A stretch of 64,000 nucleotides of DNA from an uncultured Ruminococcus sp. GTDB taxonomy: Bacteria > Bacillota > Clostridia > Oscillospirales > Acutalibacteraceae. Shown here one piece after another: positions 52,161 to 61,070 of this stretch; positions within the stretch are counted from its first letter, which is position 1; the number at the start of each line of letters is the position of its first letter. The position numbers were made by a program, and so were the translations under genes. The DNA lies in NCBI GenBank assembly GCA_910585865.1, contig CAJUGO010000009.1:4009-68008 (forward strand), read 5' to 3'. Below the pieces are notes generated by a model. The model did not search any database, was not told where the DNA came from, and saw only the letters and a list, made by a program, of their open reading frames with translations.

Positions 52161-52941
52161 AAAAATAAAATATATACTTTGCATTGCAGTTTCTGCCGCT
52201 ATAACCTCTCTGATTGTCTTTCTTCCCTATTTCAGTTATTCTGCTGATGATTTAAACAACCGCAATGATTTTGTGACTGAAACATTTCTACTTAAGGAAA
52301 CCAAGGAGAATATTTCTGTCGATGAGGTTATTAAACTGCTCACCTCTGATGAGTCAGAGGCAATATGGATAAACAACAATGATGACATGGAATATGATGA
52401 AGTATGGAGCAATATTCAGGGAGCAATTACAGCTTTTGAGAAAAGCTTTTCAAAAAATCAATATGTCCAATATGCCATAAAGATTTTTATGGAAAATGCA
52501 GCTTTAATGTATCCGATGAATCTTCAAACGGTAACTGTAAACGGACAAGTATCAGATTTTCAAGCATCTGTATCACTGCTTTATGCCGAATACATAAATG
52601 ATTCCGGCACACAATGGTATTCAATACTTATGGATAGAAAGACTAAAATTATATATGAACTTCAGGTTCATACAAACTTCATGATTTATGATAATGCGGA
52701 CTTATCCGAACGTGTGGATGATGCTGTTGTTGAAAAAGAAATATACAACCAAACCTTTAATGAGCTGAGAAATTATTGGAATACAGGTACAAATAAATTA
52801 AACACATTATCTACAGGGCAATATCAATTTTTAATTAACATTTTGCCTATGTCGTTTGAGTCGTATAAATTTAACAGTTTTGATTTTTCAGCAATGGGTT
52901 ATGATGAACAAAAAGAGGGGGATGTTATGATATACGATTAA
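52153..52941 (+). CDS. Secreted or anchored protein coupled to the two-component system
   Basis: A 262-residue protein of unknown function. An N-terminal signal/anchor (IKYILCIAVSAAITSLIVFL) leads to an outside domain with no recognised motif (DEVIKLLTSDESEAIWINNN; VSLLYAEYINDSGTQWYSIL). Its ATG at 52153, with AGGAGG 7 bases upstream, lies inside the kinase stop region (ATGAATAA overlap), so it is translationally coupled to the kinase. This suggests an outside accessory that modulates the sensor or is its main target. Confidence 0.75.
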   Translation: MNKKIKYILCIAVSAAITSLIVFLPYFSYSADDLNNRNDFVTETFLLKETKENISVDEVIKLLTSDESEAIWINNNDDMEYDEVWSNIQGAITAFEKSFSKNQYVQYAIKIFMENAALMYPMNLQTVTVNGQVSDFQASVSLLYAEYINDSGTQWYSILMDRKTKIIYELQVHTNFMIYDNADLSERVDDAVVEKEIYNQTFNELRNYWNTGTNKLNTLSTGQYQFLINILPMSFESYKFNSFDFSAMGYDEQKEGDVMIYD

Positions 52942-53042
52942 AATACTGATAATATTGACGATACAACTATTATACAACTTTGAATAATTTGTGAAACAAG
53001 CCTCCTGTATAGTATAAACATGCAATACAGGAGGATTATTTT

Positions 53043-54047
53043 ATGGATATAAATGAATATGAAAATTTTTGCAAAACCAGCGAATACGGAAATTTTATGC
53101 AGTCATCTAACTGGGCAAATGTTAAATCAAACTGGCTTTCTGAATATATAACCGTAAGAAATCAAAGCAGCACAATTATCGGGTGTTCGCTTGTGCTTGT
53201 ACGTAAAATCCCCTTACTTAATACCGCTATGCTGTATGCTCCAAGAGGTTTTGTATGTGATATGCACGACAAAGAAACCCTGCAGGGTATCTTTTTTCAG
53301 ATCAAGCAGATTGCAAAAAAGCACCATGCATTTGTGCTTAAGCTTGATCCTATGATTGACGAAAATGATAATTTGGCAATAGAGAATCTCACAAACTTGG
53401 GGTTTAAATATCATGGAGAAAAAGTTGGCTATGACAATATACAGTGCAGGGAAAATTATTTGCTTGATTTAAACAACAGAAGTATAGATGAAATTTTCAG
53501 CAGTTTTAAGTCAAAATGGCGCTATAATATCCGTCTTGCGCAACGCAAGGGTGTAGAGTGCAGTTTCTACGGCAAGGAAAAGCTTGATGATTTTATTAAA
53601 CTTATGGAAGAGACAGGAAAACGGGACGGCTTTGACATAAGAAGTAAAGAATACTTTTCCCGAGTACTTGATGCATTTGACGGCAAAGCAAAACTGTGCA
53701 TGTGCTATCTTGACAATATCCCTCTTTCCGGAGCGTTATTTATAAATTATGGCGGCACCACAAGCTATGTTTACGGCTGCTCATCAAATGAACACCGAAA
53801 TTTTATGCCAAACTATCTCATGCAGTGGAACATGATAAAACACGCAAAAGAAACCGGCTGTACTAAATATGATTTTTGCGGCATTCCCTATTGGTATGAT
53901 GAAAATCACCATAACTATGGCGTATATAAATTTAAACAGGGATTTAACGGGTATGTCAAAACATATGCCGGGGAATTTGATTATACTTTCAGAGCAAATT
54001 TACAGAGGTGTGCAAAATTTTTGATGTATCTGAAAAAGAAAATTTAA
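53043..54047 (+). CDS. FemX/FemAB-like peptidoglycan bridge aminoacyltransferase
   Basis: A 334-residue protein of the Fem family, which uses aminoacyl-tRNA to add amino acids to the lipid II stem peptide. It has the paired GNAT-like domains, with GNFMQSSNWANVK at the start, LLNTAMLYAPRGFVCD, FKSKWRYNIRLAQRKGV (Fem core), LSGALFINYGGTTSYVYGCSS and the closing YDFCGIPYWYDENHHNYGVYKFKQGF. Length is shorter than staphylococcal FemA (~420) because the coiled-coil arm is missing, as in FemX-like members. Which residue is added is not shown. Confidence 0.88.
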   Translation: MDINEYENFCKTSEYGNFMQSSNWANVKSNWLSEYITVRNQSSTIIGCSLVLVRKIPLLNTAMLYAPRGFVCDMHDKETLQGIFFQIKQIAKKHHAFVLKLDPMIDENDNLAIENLTNLGFKYHGEKVGYDNIQCRENYLLDLNNRSIDEIFSSFKSKWRYNIRLAQRKGVECSFYGKEKLDDFIKLMEETGKRDGFDIRSKEYFSRVLDAFDGKAKLCMCYLDNIPLSGALFINYGGTTSYVYGCSSNEHRNFMPNYLMQWNMIKHAKETGCTKYDFCGIPYWYDENHHNYGVYKFKQGFNGYVKTYAGEFDYTFRANLQRCAKFLMYLKKKI

Positions 54048-54182
54048 TTTTTATTGAAACAAATAAGAAATTTTGATATAATAACGCATGTAAAATTAAA
54101 TTTATAATGAGCAAACCATAAAAACATCTGAAACACAAATAACAGATATTTTTTACTGCTTTCTGACTAATGAGGAGAGATT

Positions 54183-54368
54183 ATGACAAAAAGTAACATT
54201 CCAAATGATCCTATGATACTTTTAAGCTTTATTAACACTAAACTGCGGGATTTTTATTCTTCACTTGATGAACTGTGTGATGATATCGACTGTGATAAAC
54301 AAGAAATAATAAATATCTTGAAAGCTGCAGACTATACGTATAATAAAGAACTAAATAAATTTGTATAA
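54183..54368 (+). CDS. DUF4250 family small protein
   Basis: A 61-residue soluble protein. PNDPMILLSFINTKLRDFYSSLDELCDD and the end DKQEIINILKAADYTY match the DUF4250 pattern, common in Clostridia and of unknown role. GAGGAGAGATT precedes the ATG. A terminator follows the gene. Confidence 0.85.
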   Translation: MTKSNIPNDPMILLSFINTKLRDFYSSLDELCDDIDCDKQEIINILKAADYTYNKELNKFV

Positions 54369-54378
54369 TTCTATACTC

Positions 54379-54421
54379 GGTTGTTTCAAATGATAATTTT
54401 CAAAAGAAACAACCCTTTTTT
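54379..54421 (+). terminator. Terminator of the DUF4250 gene
   Basis: GGTTGTTTC and GAAACAACC form a 9-bp stem with an AT-rich loop, followed by CTTTTTT. Confidence 0.85.
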
Positions 54422-54576
54422 ATTTTGTGATAAGTATTACTTCCATTAATTATTGAATAATTTTATCATTTTAAGACATAATAACTCCGATTTAATATAA
54501 ATTCTGTTAATACTAATTTTTTACCGATAAACGTCAGCTTTATAATAGTCTTTTTATAAATGAATCGAGGCAATCA

Positions 54577-56025
54577 ATGGATAATATAAACAGCCTTAAT
54601 CCGTCAAATGTATTTGAGACCTTCACTAAAATCAGTTCCATCCCGCACGGTTCAGGCAACACTAAAGCCATAAGTGATTTCTGTGTTGATATTGCCATAA
54701 AAAACAACTGCAAATTCATACAGGATGAAGCAAACAATGTAATAATATTTGCTGAGGGAACAAAGGGTCATGAAAAATCCGAGCCGATTATTATACAGGG
54801 ACACATTGATATGGTTTGTGATAAAACTGATGACTGCTGTAAAAATATGGAGTCCGAATCTATTGAACTTTGTACAGACGGAGAGTATATTTGGGCAGAT
54901 AAAACAACACTCGGCGGTGACGACGGAATAGCCGTAGCATATATGCTGACCTTACTGGAGGACAAATCTGTCAGTCATCCCCCTCTTGAACTTATATTTA
55001 CTTCTGACGAGGAAATAGGAATGATCGGAGCAAATTTTTTGGATACAAGCTGTCTTAAAGGCAAAAAGCTGATAAATATTGACTCCGAAACCGAAGGCGT
55101 ACTGACTGTAAGCTGTGCAGGCGGCGTAAGAGCTGTTTGCCGCCTTCCTATATCAAGAAGAAAAAACTCCGCTCACAGTATCGGATATGAAATAATCATA
55201 TCAGGACTTAAAGGCGGTCATTCAGGCATTGAAATAAACAGCGGAAGAATTAATGCCAACAAACTTTTAGCACGTATGCTGAATTATATTTACCAGGAAG
55301 TATCCTTTAAAATCTGCAGCATTAAAGGCGGAAAAAAATATAATGCCATACCCAATGAATCTGCAGCAAAACTGTATGTAAATTCTGAAAATGAGACTAA
55401 ATTCATTAAAGCAGTTAATCATTTCAGAAATGCAGTAAAAACCGAAAGATCATCAGGAGAACCAAATATTGACATATGTCTGAAAAAATGTGAAATTACC
55501 GAAAGTCACATGGATACTCATACTACACAAAAACTGCTTTTCACCCTCCTGCAAATTCCCGACGGTGTACAGTCTATGAGTCCTGATATTCCAAATATGG
55601 TGCAGACATCCCTTAATATGGGTATTCTCCAATCTTTTAATGACTGCATTTCAATGAGTTTTTTGCTTAGAAGCAATGCTGCTGTAGGAAAACAGACAAT
55701 TATTCAGAAACTAAAATCATTTGTTGAATATCTCGGCGGCAATATTGAATTTATGTCTGACTATCCTGCATGGGAATACCGGGCAAAGTCAAATCTCAGA
55801 GACACTATGATAAGCACATATACAGAACTTTTCGGAGAAGCACCCGTTGTTACAGCCATACATGCCGGACTTGAATGCGGTATACTAGCCGGAAAGATTA
55901 AAAATATGGACGCAGTATCGTTTGGCCCTAATATATTGCATGCGCATACACCAAAAGAACGAATGGAAGTTGCATCAGTTGAACGGTGTTGGGAGCTTCT
56001 TAAAAAAGTATTAGAACAATTTTAA
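54577..56025 (+). CDS. pepD: Aminoacyl-histidine dipeptidase (PepD, M20C)
   Basis: A 482-residue zinc peptidase that splits Xaa-His dipeptides such as carnosine. The metal site reads IIQGHIDMVCDK, LGGDDGIAVAYML and FTSDEEIGMIGA. The lid domain contains GLKGGHSGIEINSGRINA, and the C-terminal ligand motif is VTAIHAGLECGIL. The protein has normal length (~480). It begins after a short AT-rich gap with GAGGCAATC before the ATG. Confidence 0.94.
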   Translation: MDNINSLNPSNVFETFTKISSIPHGSGNTKAISDFCVDIAIKNNCKFIQDEANNVIIFAEGTKGHEKSEPIIIQGHIDMVCDKTDDCCKNMESESIELCTDGEYIWADKTTLGGDDGIAVAYMLTLLEDKSVSHPPLELIFTSDEEIGMIGANFLDTSCLKGKKLINIDSETEGVLTVSCAGGVRAVCRLPISRRKNSAHSIGYEIIISGLKGGHSGIEINSGRINANKLLARMLNYIYQEVSFKICSIKGGKKYNAIPNESAAKLYVNSENETKFIKAVNHFRNAVKTERSSGEPNIDICLKKCEITESHMDTHTTQKLLFTLLQIPDGVQSMSPDIPNMVQTSLNMGILQSFNDCISMSFLLRSNAAVGKQTIIQKLKSFVEYLGGNIEFMSDYPAWEYRAKSNLRDTMISTYTELFGEAPVVTAIHAGLECGILAGKIKNMDAVSFGPNILHAHTPKERMEVASVERCWELLKKVLEQF

Positions 56026-56070
56026 CACACTTAAACCGACTGCAAAACGTAAAAACACAAGGAGAATATT

Positions 56071-57246
56071 ATGATTTCCAACGGATTTATGTATCTGGCA
56101 ACTATAATTTTCATATCATCAGTATTAATTGTTTTACCTAAAATATTTAAAGGAAAAGTATCTCAGAAGTTTTTTCAGTTTGTGCCCCCCGTTGTTCTTA
56201 TTTATTTAGGCTTAATGCTGTTTTGTACCATAAAACTATGGGATCTGGATTCAACTGCCGAAACTTATACTGCATTAAAAAATCCGTTGCTCTATGCAAT
56301 GCTGTTCCTAATGCTTTTGAGATGTGATCTTCGCAAAATCATTAAGCTGGGACCTAAAATGCTTATTGGCTTTTTCTCTGCAACAATTTCAATTGGGCTT
56401 GGATTTTTTATAGCATATGCAGTAATGCACGGCATACTAGGAGAAGGAGCTTGGAAATCTCTTGGCGCATTATGCGGAAGTTGGATGGGCGGAGGAGGAA
56501 ATATGCTCGCCATTCAAAGCGCATTAAATGTTGACGAGGCTTCTATGGCCTATGCTCTGGTCATGGATTCAATCTGTGCACCCATTTATGTAATGTTTTT
56601 GCTGTGGGCAATTGGTTTTTCAAAGAAATTTAACAAGTGGGCAAAGGCCGACACAAAGGTTATCGACAGCGTTGGCGAATCACTCAGACTTGAAGCTGAA
56701 GCAAACAAAAAACATCTTACATTTCAGAACATCTCAATTCTTATCGGCTCTGCACTGTTGATTTCAGCAGTTTCAGCTATTATGGGTGAGTTTATCAATG
56801 GTTACCTTCCGTTTTTTGATAAAGCAACATGGACAGTGCTTATTGTAACTTCCGCCGGAATTCTTCTGGCACTGACTCCGTTCGGAAAACTGAGCGGTAC
56901 CGAAGAACTTTCAAATACCATGCTCTACATTGTCATTGCACTTATCGCGTCCCGTGCAGATTTAAGTAGTATCGGCAATGCACCGATGTGGCTGATAACA
57001 GGCCTTATTATTCTTGTGTTCCATGTCACTATTATGATTATCCTTGCGAAGCTTTTACACATGGATATATTCACCTGCGCAGTTGCATCCCTTGCAAATA
57101 TTGGCGGCACGGCAACAGCACCGGTACTCGCAGGCACATACAGCAGTGCGTTAGTACCTGTAGGCATTATCATGGCATTGCTTGGATATGTCGTGGGAAC
57201 TGGCGGAGGTCTTATTGTAGCACAGCTAATGAGCATCTTTGGATAA
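56071..57246 (+). CDS. DUF819 family transporter-like membrane protein
   Basis: A 391-residue protein with about 10-12 membrane segments. Diagnostic parts are LMLLRCDLRKIIKLGPKML, GALCGSWMGGGGNMLAIQ, VMDSICAPIYVMFLLWA and ASLANIGGTATAPVLAGTY with GYVVGTGGG at the end. These match DUF819 (YjcL-like), whose substrate is unknown; keto acid or amino acid movement has been suggested for relatives. It directly follows pepD (45-base gap) with AAGGAG before the ATG, so it might move the dipeptidase's substrate or product. Confidence 0.88.
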   Translation: MISNGFMYLATIIFISSVLIVLPKIFKGKVSQKFFQFVPPVVLIYLGLMLFCTIKLWDLDSTAETYTALKNPLLYAMLFLMLLRCDLRKIIKLGPKMLIGFFSATISIGLGFFIAYAVMHGILGEGAWKSLGALCGSWMGGGGNMLAIQSALNVDEASMAYALVMDSICAPIYVMFLLWAIGFSKKFNKWAKADTKVIDSVGESLRLEAEANKKHLTFQNISILIGSALLISAVSAIMGEFINGYLPFFDKATWTVLIVTSAGILLALTPFGKLSGTEELSNTMLYIVIALIASRADLSSIGNAPMWLITGLIILVFHVTIMIILAKLLHMDIFTCAVASLANIGGTATAPVLAGTYSSALVPVGIIMALLGYVVGTGGGLIVAQLMSIFG

Positions 57247-57266
57247 AACAAAATAAATATAAAATC

Positions 57267-57303
57267 AAGCAGACGCATATCATAAGATGTGCGCCTGCTT
57301 ATA
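57267..57303 (+). terminator. Terminator-like hairpin after the DUF819 gene
   Basis: AAGCAGACGCATATC and GATGTGCGCCTGCTT pair over 15 positions with one mismatch and one G·U. The T tract is weak. Confidence 0.6.
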
Positions 57304-57376
57304 ATCTAAAATAAATTAATTACTGGTACTCAATTTATACTTTTAATTAGTTTCACTTCTTTTAGAATAATTTTGT

Positions 57377-57430
57377 GAAAAAATCACCTGTTTTATTTAT
57401 GACACACATAAAATAAAAAACAGGTGATTT
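57377..57430 (-). terminator. Terminator of the amino acid ABC operon
   Basis: Minus-strand AAATCACCTGTTTT and AAAACAGGTGATTT pair as a 14-bp base stem, with an AT-rich top and a TTTTTC tail, 14 bases after the ATPase gene. Confidence 0.82.
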
Positions 57431-57443
57431 ACTTTTAAAAATA

Positions 57444-58244
57444 TTAATGATTAAATCTCGATAAAAATTCCTTTGTTCTCGGATTTTGAGGATTATTAAT
57501 TACCTGATCGGGAGTTCCCTCCTCGGCAATTACTCCCTCATCCATAAAGATAATTTTATCAGCAACATCACGGGCAAACTCAATCTCATGCGTAACAACA
57601 ATCATTGTACTGTCAGAAGTTTTAAGTCCCCTGATAACGTTTAACACTTCACCCGTAAGTTCAGGATCAAGTGCCGAAGTCGGCTCGTCAAAGCAAAGCA
57701 CATCCGGATTAAGTGCCAAGGCCCGTGCAATAGCCACACGCTGCTGTTGACCTCCGCTTAAATTACAGGGATATGAGTCTTTTTTCTCAGAAAGTCCTAC
57801 TCTGTCAAGCAACGAAAAAGCAGTTTCTCTTATAATCTCCTGCGCATCCTTAAAATTTGCCGCTCCCATAAACTCACCCGTCTTTTTCAGCTGCTCTTTA
57901 GCCGCAAGCTGGGGTGCAAGCATTATATTTTCAATAACCTTATACTGCGGAAAAAGATTAAATGACTGAAAAACAAGGCCAAAATGAAGTCTGTTTTTGC
58001 GAATCTGACTGTCGCTGGTTCTGCTTATATCACTGCTGTCAAACAGTACACTGCCGTTTACGGTAATCTTTCCTTTCTGCGGAGTCTCGAGAAAGTTAAG
58101 ACATCTGAGCAAGGTTGTTTTTCCTGAGCCGGAAGAACCGATTATCGCAAGCACCTCTCCCTTATCCAGAGAAAAACTGATATTTTTGAGCACTTGTGTT
58201 TTTCCAAAACTCTTTTGAATATTTTGAACACTTAGTAATGACAT
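57444..58244 (-). CDS. Polar amino acid ABC transporter, ATP-binding protein
   Basis: A 266-residue GlnQ-type ATPase. Walker A is GSSGSGKTT, the signature LSGGQQQR, Walker B VLCFDEPTSALDPE and the H-loop VVTHEI. A ~15-residue insertion near residue 115 (KKTGEFMGAANFKDAQE) makes it longer than the usual ~240. It is the last gene of a substrate-binding protein-permease-ATPase set. Confidence 0.94.
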   Translation of the reverse strand: MSLLSVQNIQKSFGKTQVLKNISFSLDKGEVLAIIGSSGSGKTTLLRCLNFLETPQKGKITVNGSVLFDSSDISRTSDSQIRKNRLHFGLVFQSFNLFPQYKVIENIMLAPQLAAKEQLKKTGEFMGAANFKDAQEIIRETAFSLLDRVGLSEKKDSYPCNLSGGQQQRVAIARALALNPDVLCFDEPTSALDPELTGEVLNVIRGLKTSDSTMIVVTHEIEFARDVADKIIFMDEGVIAEEGTPDQVINNPQNPRTKEFLSRFNH

Positions 58245-58256
58245 GCTGCCGCCCCC

Positions 58257-58907
58257 TTAACCCTTGTAATAATTAAGCTTTTTCTCAATAAACGAGAAAA
58301 GGAGTGTAAGTATTCCGCAGAACAACAGAAAGAACAGAGCCGAGTAAAACAGCGGCCAGATAAGTCCCTGCATAGAAAAGTCTTTTGCCATCATAAGTAT
58401 TTCAGGTATAGCTATTACACTTGCAAGCGAAGTATCTTTTACAAGAGTAATAATTTCATTTCCTATGGGCGGAATAATTTTCTTTACAACCTGCAATAAA
58501 ACAACTCTAAAGAAAATCTGTGACCTTGTCATACCAAGTACTTGTCCTGCCTCGTACTGTCCCCTTGGAATAGACTCAATCCCTCCGCGGTAGATTTCGG
58601 AAAAATATGCGGCATAATTGATTACAAACGCTATCAAAGCAGCATTAATTCTTGAAAAATTAAAATTTCCGTTTGACAAAAGCGGCGGCACATAAAATAC
58701 TACAAAAAGCTGAAGCATCAGCGGAGTACCTCTGATTATCCATACAAAAGTCTTTGTAAGCCATTTTAATGGCTTAAACTTCGACATTGAACCCATTGAA
58801 ACAACCAGTCCGAGCGGAAGCGCCAAAAGAAGTGTTATTATAAATATAAAGCTGTTTTCGCCAAACCCTTTTAAAAGCTGTTGGCTGACATTAAAAAACT
58901 GTTCCAT
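58257..58907 (-). CDS. Polar amino acid ABC transporter, permease
   Basis: A 216-residue HisM/GlnP-type permease with about five membrane helices. The family motif RGTPLMLQLFVVFYVPP, then AYFSEIYRGGIESIPRGQYEAG (EAA loop) and LPPIGNEIITLVKDTSLAS-like text are present. It follows the binding-protein gene by 15 bases. Confidence 0.94.
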   Translation of the reverse strand: MEQFFNVSQQLLKGFGENSFIFIITLLLALPLGLVVSMGSMSKFKPLKWLTKTFVWIIRGTPLMLQLFVVFYVPPLLSNGNFNFSRINAALIAFVINYAAYFSEIYRGGIESIPRGQYEAGQVLGMTRSQIFFRVVLLQVVKKIIPPIGNEIITLVKDTSLASVIAIPEILMMAKDFSMQGLIWPLFYSALFFLLFCGILTLLFSFIEKKLNYYKG

Positions 58908-58922
58908 AATAATTTTACTAAA

Positions 58923-59774
58923 TTATTTTGCTTCTACAAGAAGTAAGTCATCAAGGTTATATTTTACTGCGATTTTCTTAAGTTCGCCTTCATCGGCAAC
59001 AGCCTGAATTGCATCATTAAGCTTCTTAAGAGTTTCGGTGCTGTTCTTGCGGATTGCAATGCCGTACTGTTCGGGGGAAAATCCCTTTTCTTCAACAACC
59101 TTAAGATCAGAGTAATCTGATCCTTCTGCAAGTGTACCGATTGACATTACATAGTCTATAATTGCAACATCTGCAGTACCTGATTTTACCTCGAGCAAAG
59201 CCTTAGACTGTGAATCAACTGAAACATATTCAGCATTCTTAAAAAATTCATCAGTCTTAGCAACTTCTTCTCCTGCTGACTTCTTTTCAGCCACAACTGT
59301 TAATCCGCTGAGTGCATCTGCAGATGTCAATTTGCCGGCTTTGTCAGCTTTGGCAACCATTACCTGCTTATTTTCCATATATGGAGTTGAAATATCCATA
59401 TTTTCTTTTCTCTCGTCTGTTATGGTAAGTCCGTTCCAAATACAGTCAATTGTTTTAGCATTGAGTTCAACTTCCTTTGAATCCCAGTCAATTTTCTGGA
59501 ATTTGGGAGTTACTCCCATCTTTTCACAAACCTTTTCAGCAAACTCCGTTTCAAAACCTGTCAGCTTACCGTTATCATCCATATAGTTCATAGGCTCAAA
59601 ATATGTAATTCCTATTACCATTTCTCCCTTATCAGCAATATATGACCAATCGCTTTCAGTCTTACCGGCATTGACATCCGACGTTTTGCTGTCAGTACCT
59701 GTTGAGCCGCCGCATCCTGCAAGTACTGATACAGCCATCAGACCTGCCATTAAAGTCGCAATAATTTTTTTCAT
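58923..59774 (-). CDS. Polar amino acid ABC transporter, substrate-binding lipoprotein
   Basis: A 283-residue lipoprotein. The signal peptide ends with lipobox LAGCGG (Cys near 22). The mature protein is the bacterial extracellular solute-binding family 3 fold: GEMVIGITYFEPMNYMDDNGKLTGFETEFAE, then DCIWNGLTITDERKENMDIS. The ligand is a polar amino acid but cannot be named. The ATG at 59774 follows GGAGGAACAGTTCT; the longer frame start at 59849 lies in the promoter leader. Confidence 0.94.
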   Translation of the reverse strand: MKKIIATLMAGLMAVSVLAGCGGSTGTDSKTSDVNAGKTESDWSYIADKGEMVIGITYFEPMNYMDDNGKLTGFETEFAEKVCEKMGVTPKFQKIDWDSKEVELNAKTIDCIWNGLTITDERKENMDISTPYMENKQVMVAKADKAGKLTSADALSGLTVVAEKKSAGEEVAKTDEFFKNAEYVSVDSQSKALLEVKSGTADVAIIDYVMSIGTLAEGSDYSDLKVVEEKGFSPEQYGIAIRKNSTETLKKLNDAIQAVADEGELKKIAVKYNLDDLLLVEAK

Positions 59775-59834
59775 AGAACTGTTCCTCCATTTTTTAATTT
59801 GCATCAAAACAGATTTGACACATATAACATTCAT

Positions 59835-59863
59835 ATTATACATTAACACATTACCAAAGTAAA
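59835..59863 (-). promoter_or_regulatory. Promoter of the amino acid ABC operon
   Basis: Minus-strand TTTACT (59863-59858), a 17-base spacer and TATAAT (59840-59835), about 60 bases before the start. Confidence 0.72.
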
Positions 59864-59940
59864 GTGTTTTATAAAAAAACAGACAATTATGTCGAATTAA
59901 TATCTATATGCAAAGCATATTAAACCATAGACTTACCCCC

Positions 59941-60315
59941 TCAGCAATTACTGTCTCCGCGGTTTATAACTTTATTTTTGATTTCACGATTCAACTTGTT
60001 TCTCCAGTCTTCAGTATATGTTCTTGTACTTTTCAAAAGTTCGTCTACAAATGCAGCAACATCTTCACCTGTTACTTCCAAAACAGCTTTTCCATCTGCA
60101 GCACCCTCTTCAAACAAATCAATCAGAACATATTGAAGCTCCATCATGTCATAGCCTGCACCGGCGGCAAACTGCCACATATGTTCCTGAATTTTCTTAA
60201 ACACATATTGGTAATCTTGTGGCAACTCGCCTACCCTTTTCATTTGCTGTTTGTATTCGCGTTTGCTCTTTATGATTTTATTTATATTAAAATAATCATC
60301 AAAAAATTTACTCAT
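59941..60315 (-). CDS. DUF1048 family protein
   Basis: A 124-residue helical cytosolic protein. YKQQMKRVGELPQDYQYVFKKIQEHMW and the end LKSTRTYTEDWRNKLNREIKNK match DUF1048, a family commonly encoded next to PadR repressors and of unknown function. Its start overlaps the PadR stop by 8 bases, so the two are co-translated. It may act as the partner that tunes the repressor, as HAAS proteins do. Confidence 0.85.
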   Translation of the reverse strand: MSKFFDDYFNINKIIKSKREYKQQMKRVGELPQDYQYVFKKIQEHMWQFAAGAGYDMMELQYVLIDLFEEGAADGKAVLEVTGEDVAAFVDELLKSTRTYTEDWRNKLNREIKNKVINRGDSNC

Positions 60316-60640
60316 TTAATCCGTTCTCCTTTAATTGATTAATTTTAGACTCTAAGAACCTCCATTTATCCCAAAACAACTGTAATTCTTTGCGCCCTGC
60401 TTCATTGAGCGAATAGAATTTACGAGGAGGGCCGAGTTCAGACCGCTTCTTTTGAATATCAACAAGATTGTTCTTCTCAAACCTTACTAAAATAGTATAG
60501 ACAGTTCCCTCAACAACATCTTTAAAACCAAGTACATTGAGCTGTCTGGTAATTTCATATCCGTAAGTATCTTTACGACTAATAATTTCAAGAACGCATC
60601 CCTCAAGTATACCTTTTAGCATTTCTGTTATATTATCCAC
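60308..60640 (-). CDS. PadR family transcriptional regulator
   Basis: A 110-residue winged-helix repressor. The family core reads TEMLKGILEGCVLEIISRKDTYGYEITRQL, followed by EGTVYTILVRFEKNNLV and PPRKFYSLNEAG. The start is taken as GTG at 60640 (GTG GAT AAT), where PadR proteins of this type begin and with GGGTGG 5 bases upstream. A frame ATG at 60709 would lie in the promoter. A palindromic operator overlaps the -10 box. Confidence 0.93.
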   Translation of the reverse strand: MDNITEMLKGILEGCVLEIISRKDTYGYEITRQLNVLGFKDVVEGTVYTILVRFEKNNLVDIQKKRSELGPPRKFYSLNEAGRKELQLFWDKWRFLESKINQLKENGLNE

Positions 60641-60677
60641 GCCAACCACCCACTTCGCATTTTTTCGCATTGGTATA

Positions 60678-60728
60678 ATGTAATACTTATTACTGCTACA
60701 TTGTAACACGAATTAGCGCTGTTGTCAA
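60678..60728 (-). promoter_or_regulatory. Promoter and PadR operator
   Basis: Minus-strand TTGACA (60728-60723), a 17-base spacer and TACAAT (60705-60700). Just downstream, 60701-60678 reads ATGT-N16-ACAT around the inner dyad GTAATA-AG-TATTAC. PadR proteins bind ATGT/ACAT dyads, so this is probably autorepression. Confidence 0.78.
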
Positions 60729-61070
60729 TAATTAAGCTATAAACTTTTTTATACTAGAAAATAACCGTATATATAGATTTCTGACAAACAAATAACTGAT
60801 ATAAAGATATTTTTGCAGTTTTTTATGGTCGTTTCAAACCATAAAGATTAACTATTCCTCTATCTTCAAGTGTAGTCAATTATTTATCAGTGAGGCAATT
60901 GCTATATATCTGCTTTTATGATAAACTTTAAATATTAACAGCTTAATAACAAGCAAAGAGATTGCAAGGAAAAACAACTTGATTTTAGCTAATCGTATTT
61001 GCTTTACGAAAAATTTCATCGGCTAACAAAAAAACATAGAGAAACGTTTTACAATTTGGGGAGAGTAAGT
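60729..61070. other. AT-rich intergenic region
   Basis: About 340 bases between divergent genes. No supported ORF or RNA. A short stretch near 60826 (TTTTTATGGTCGTTTCAAACC) resembles one near 63158 in the toxin array (TTTATGGTAGTTTTGAACC), which may be chance. Confidence 0.4.
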
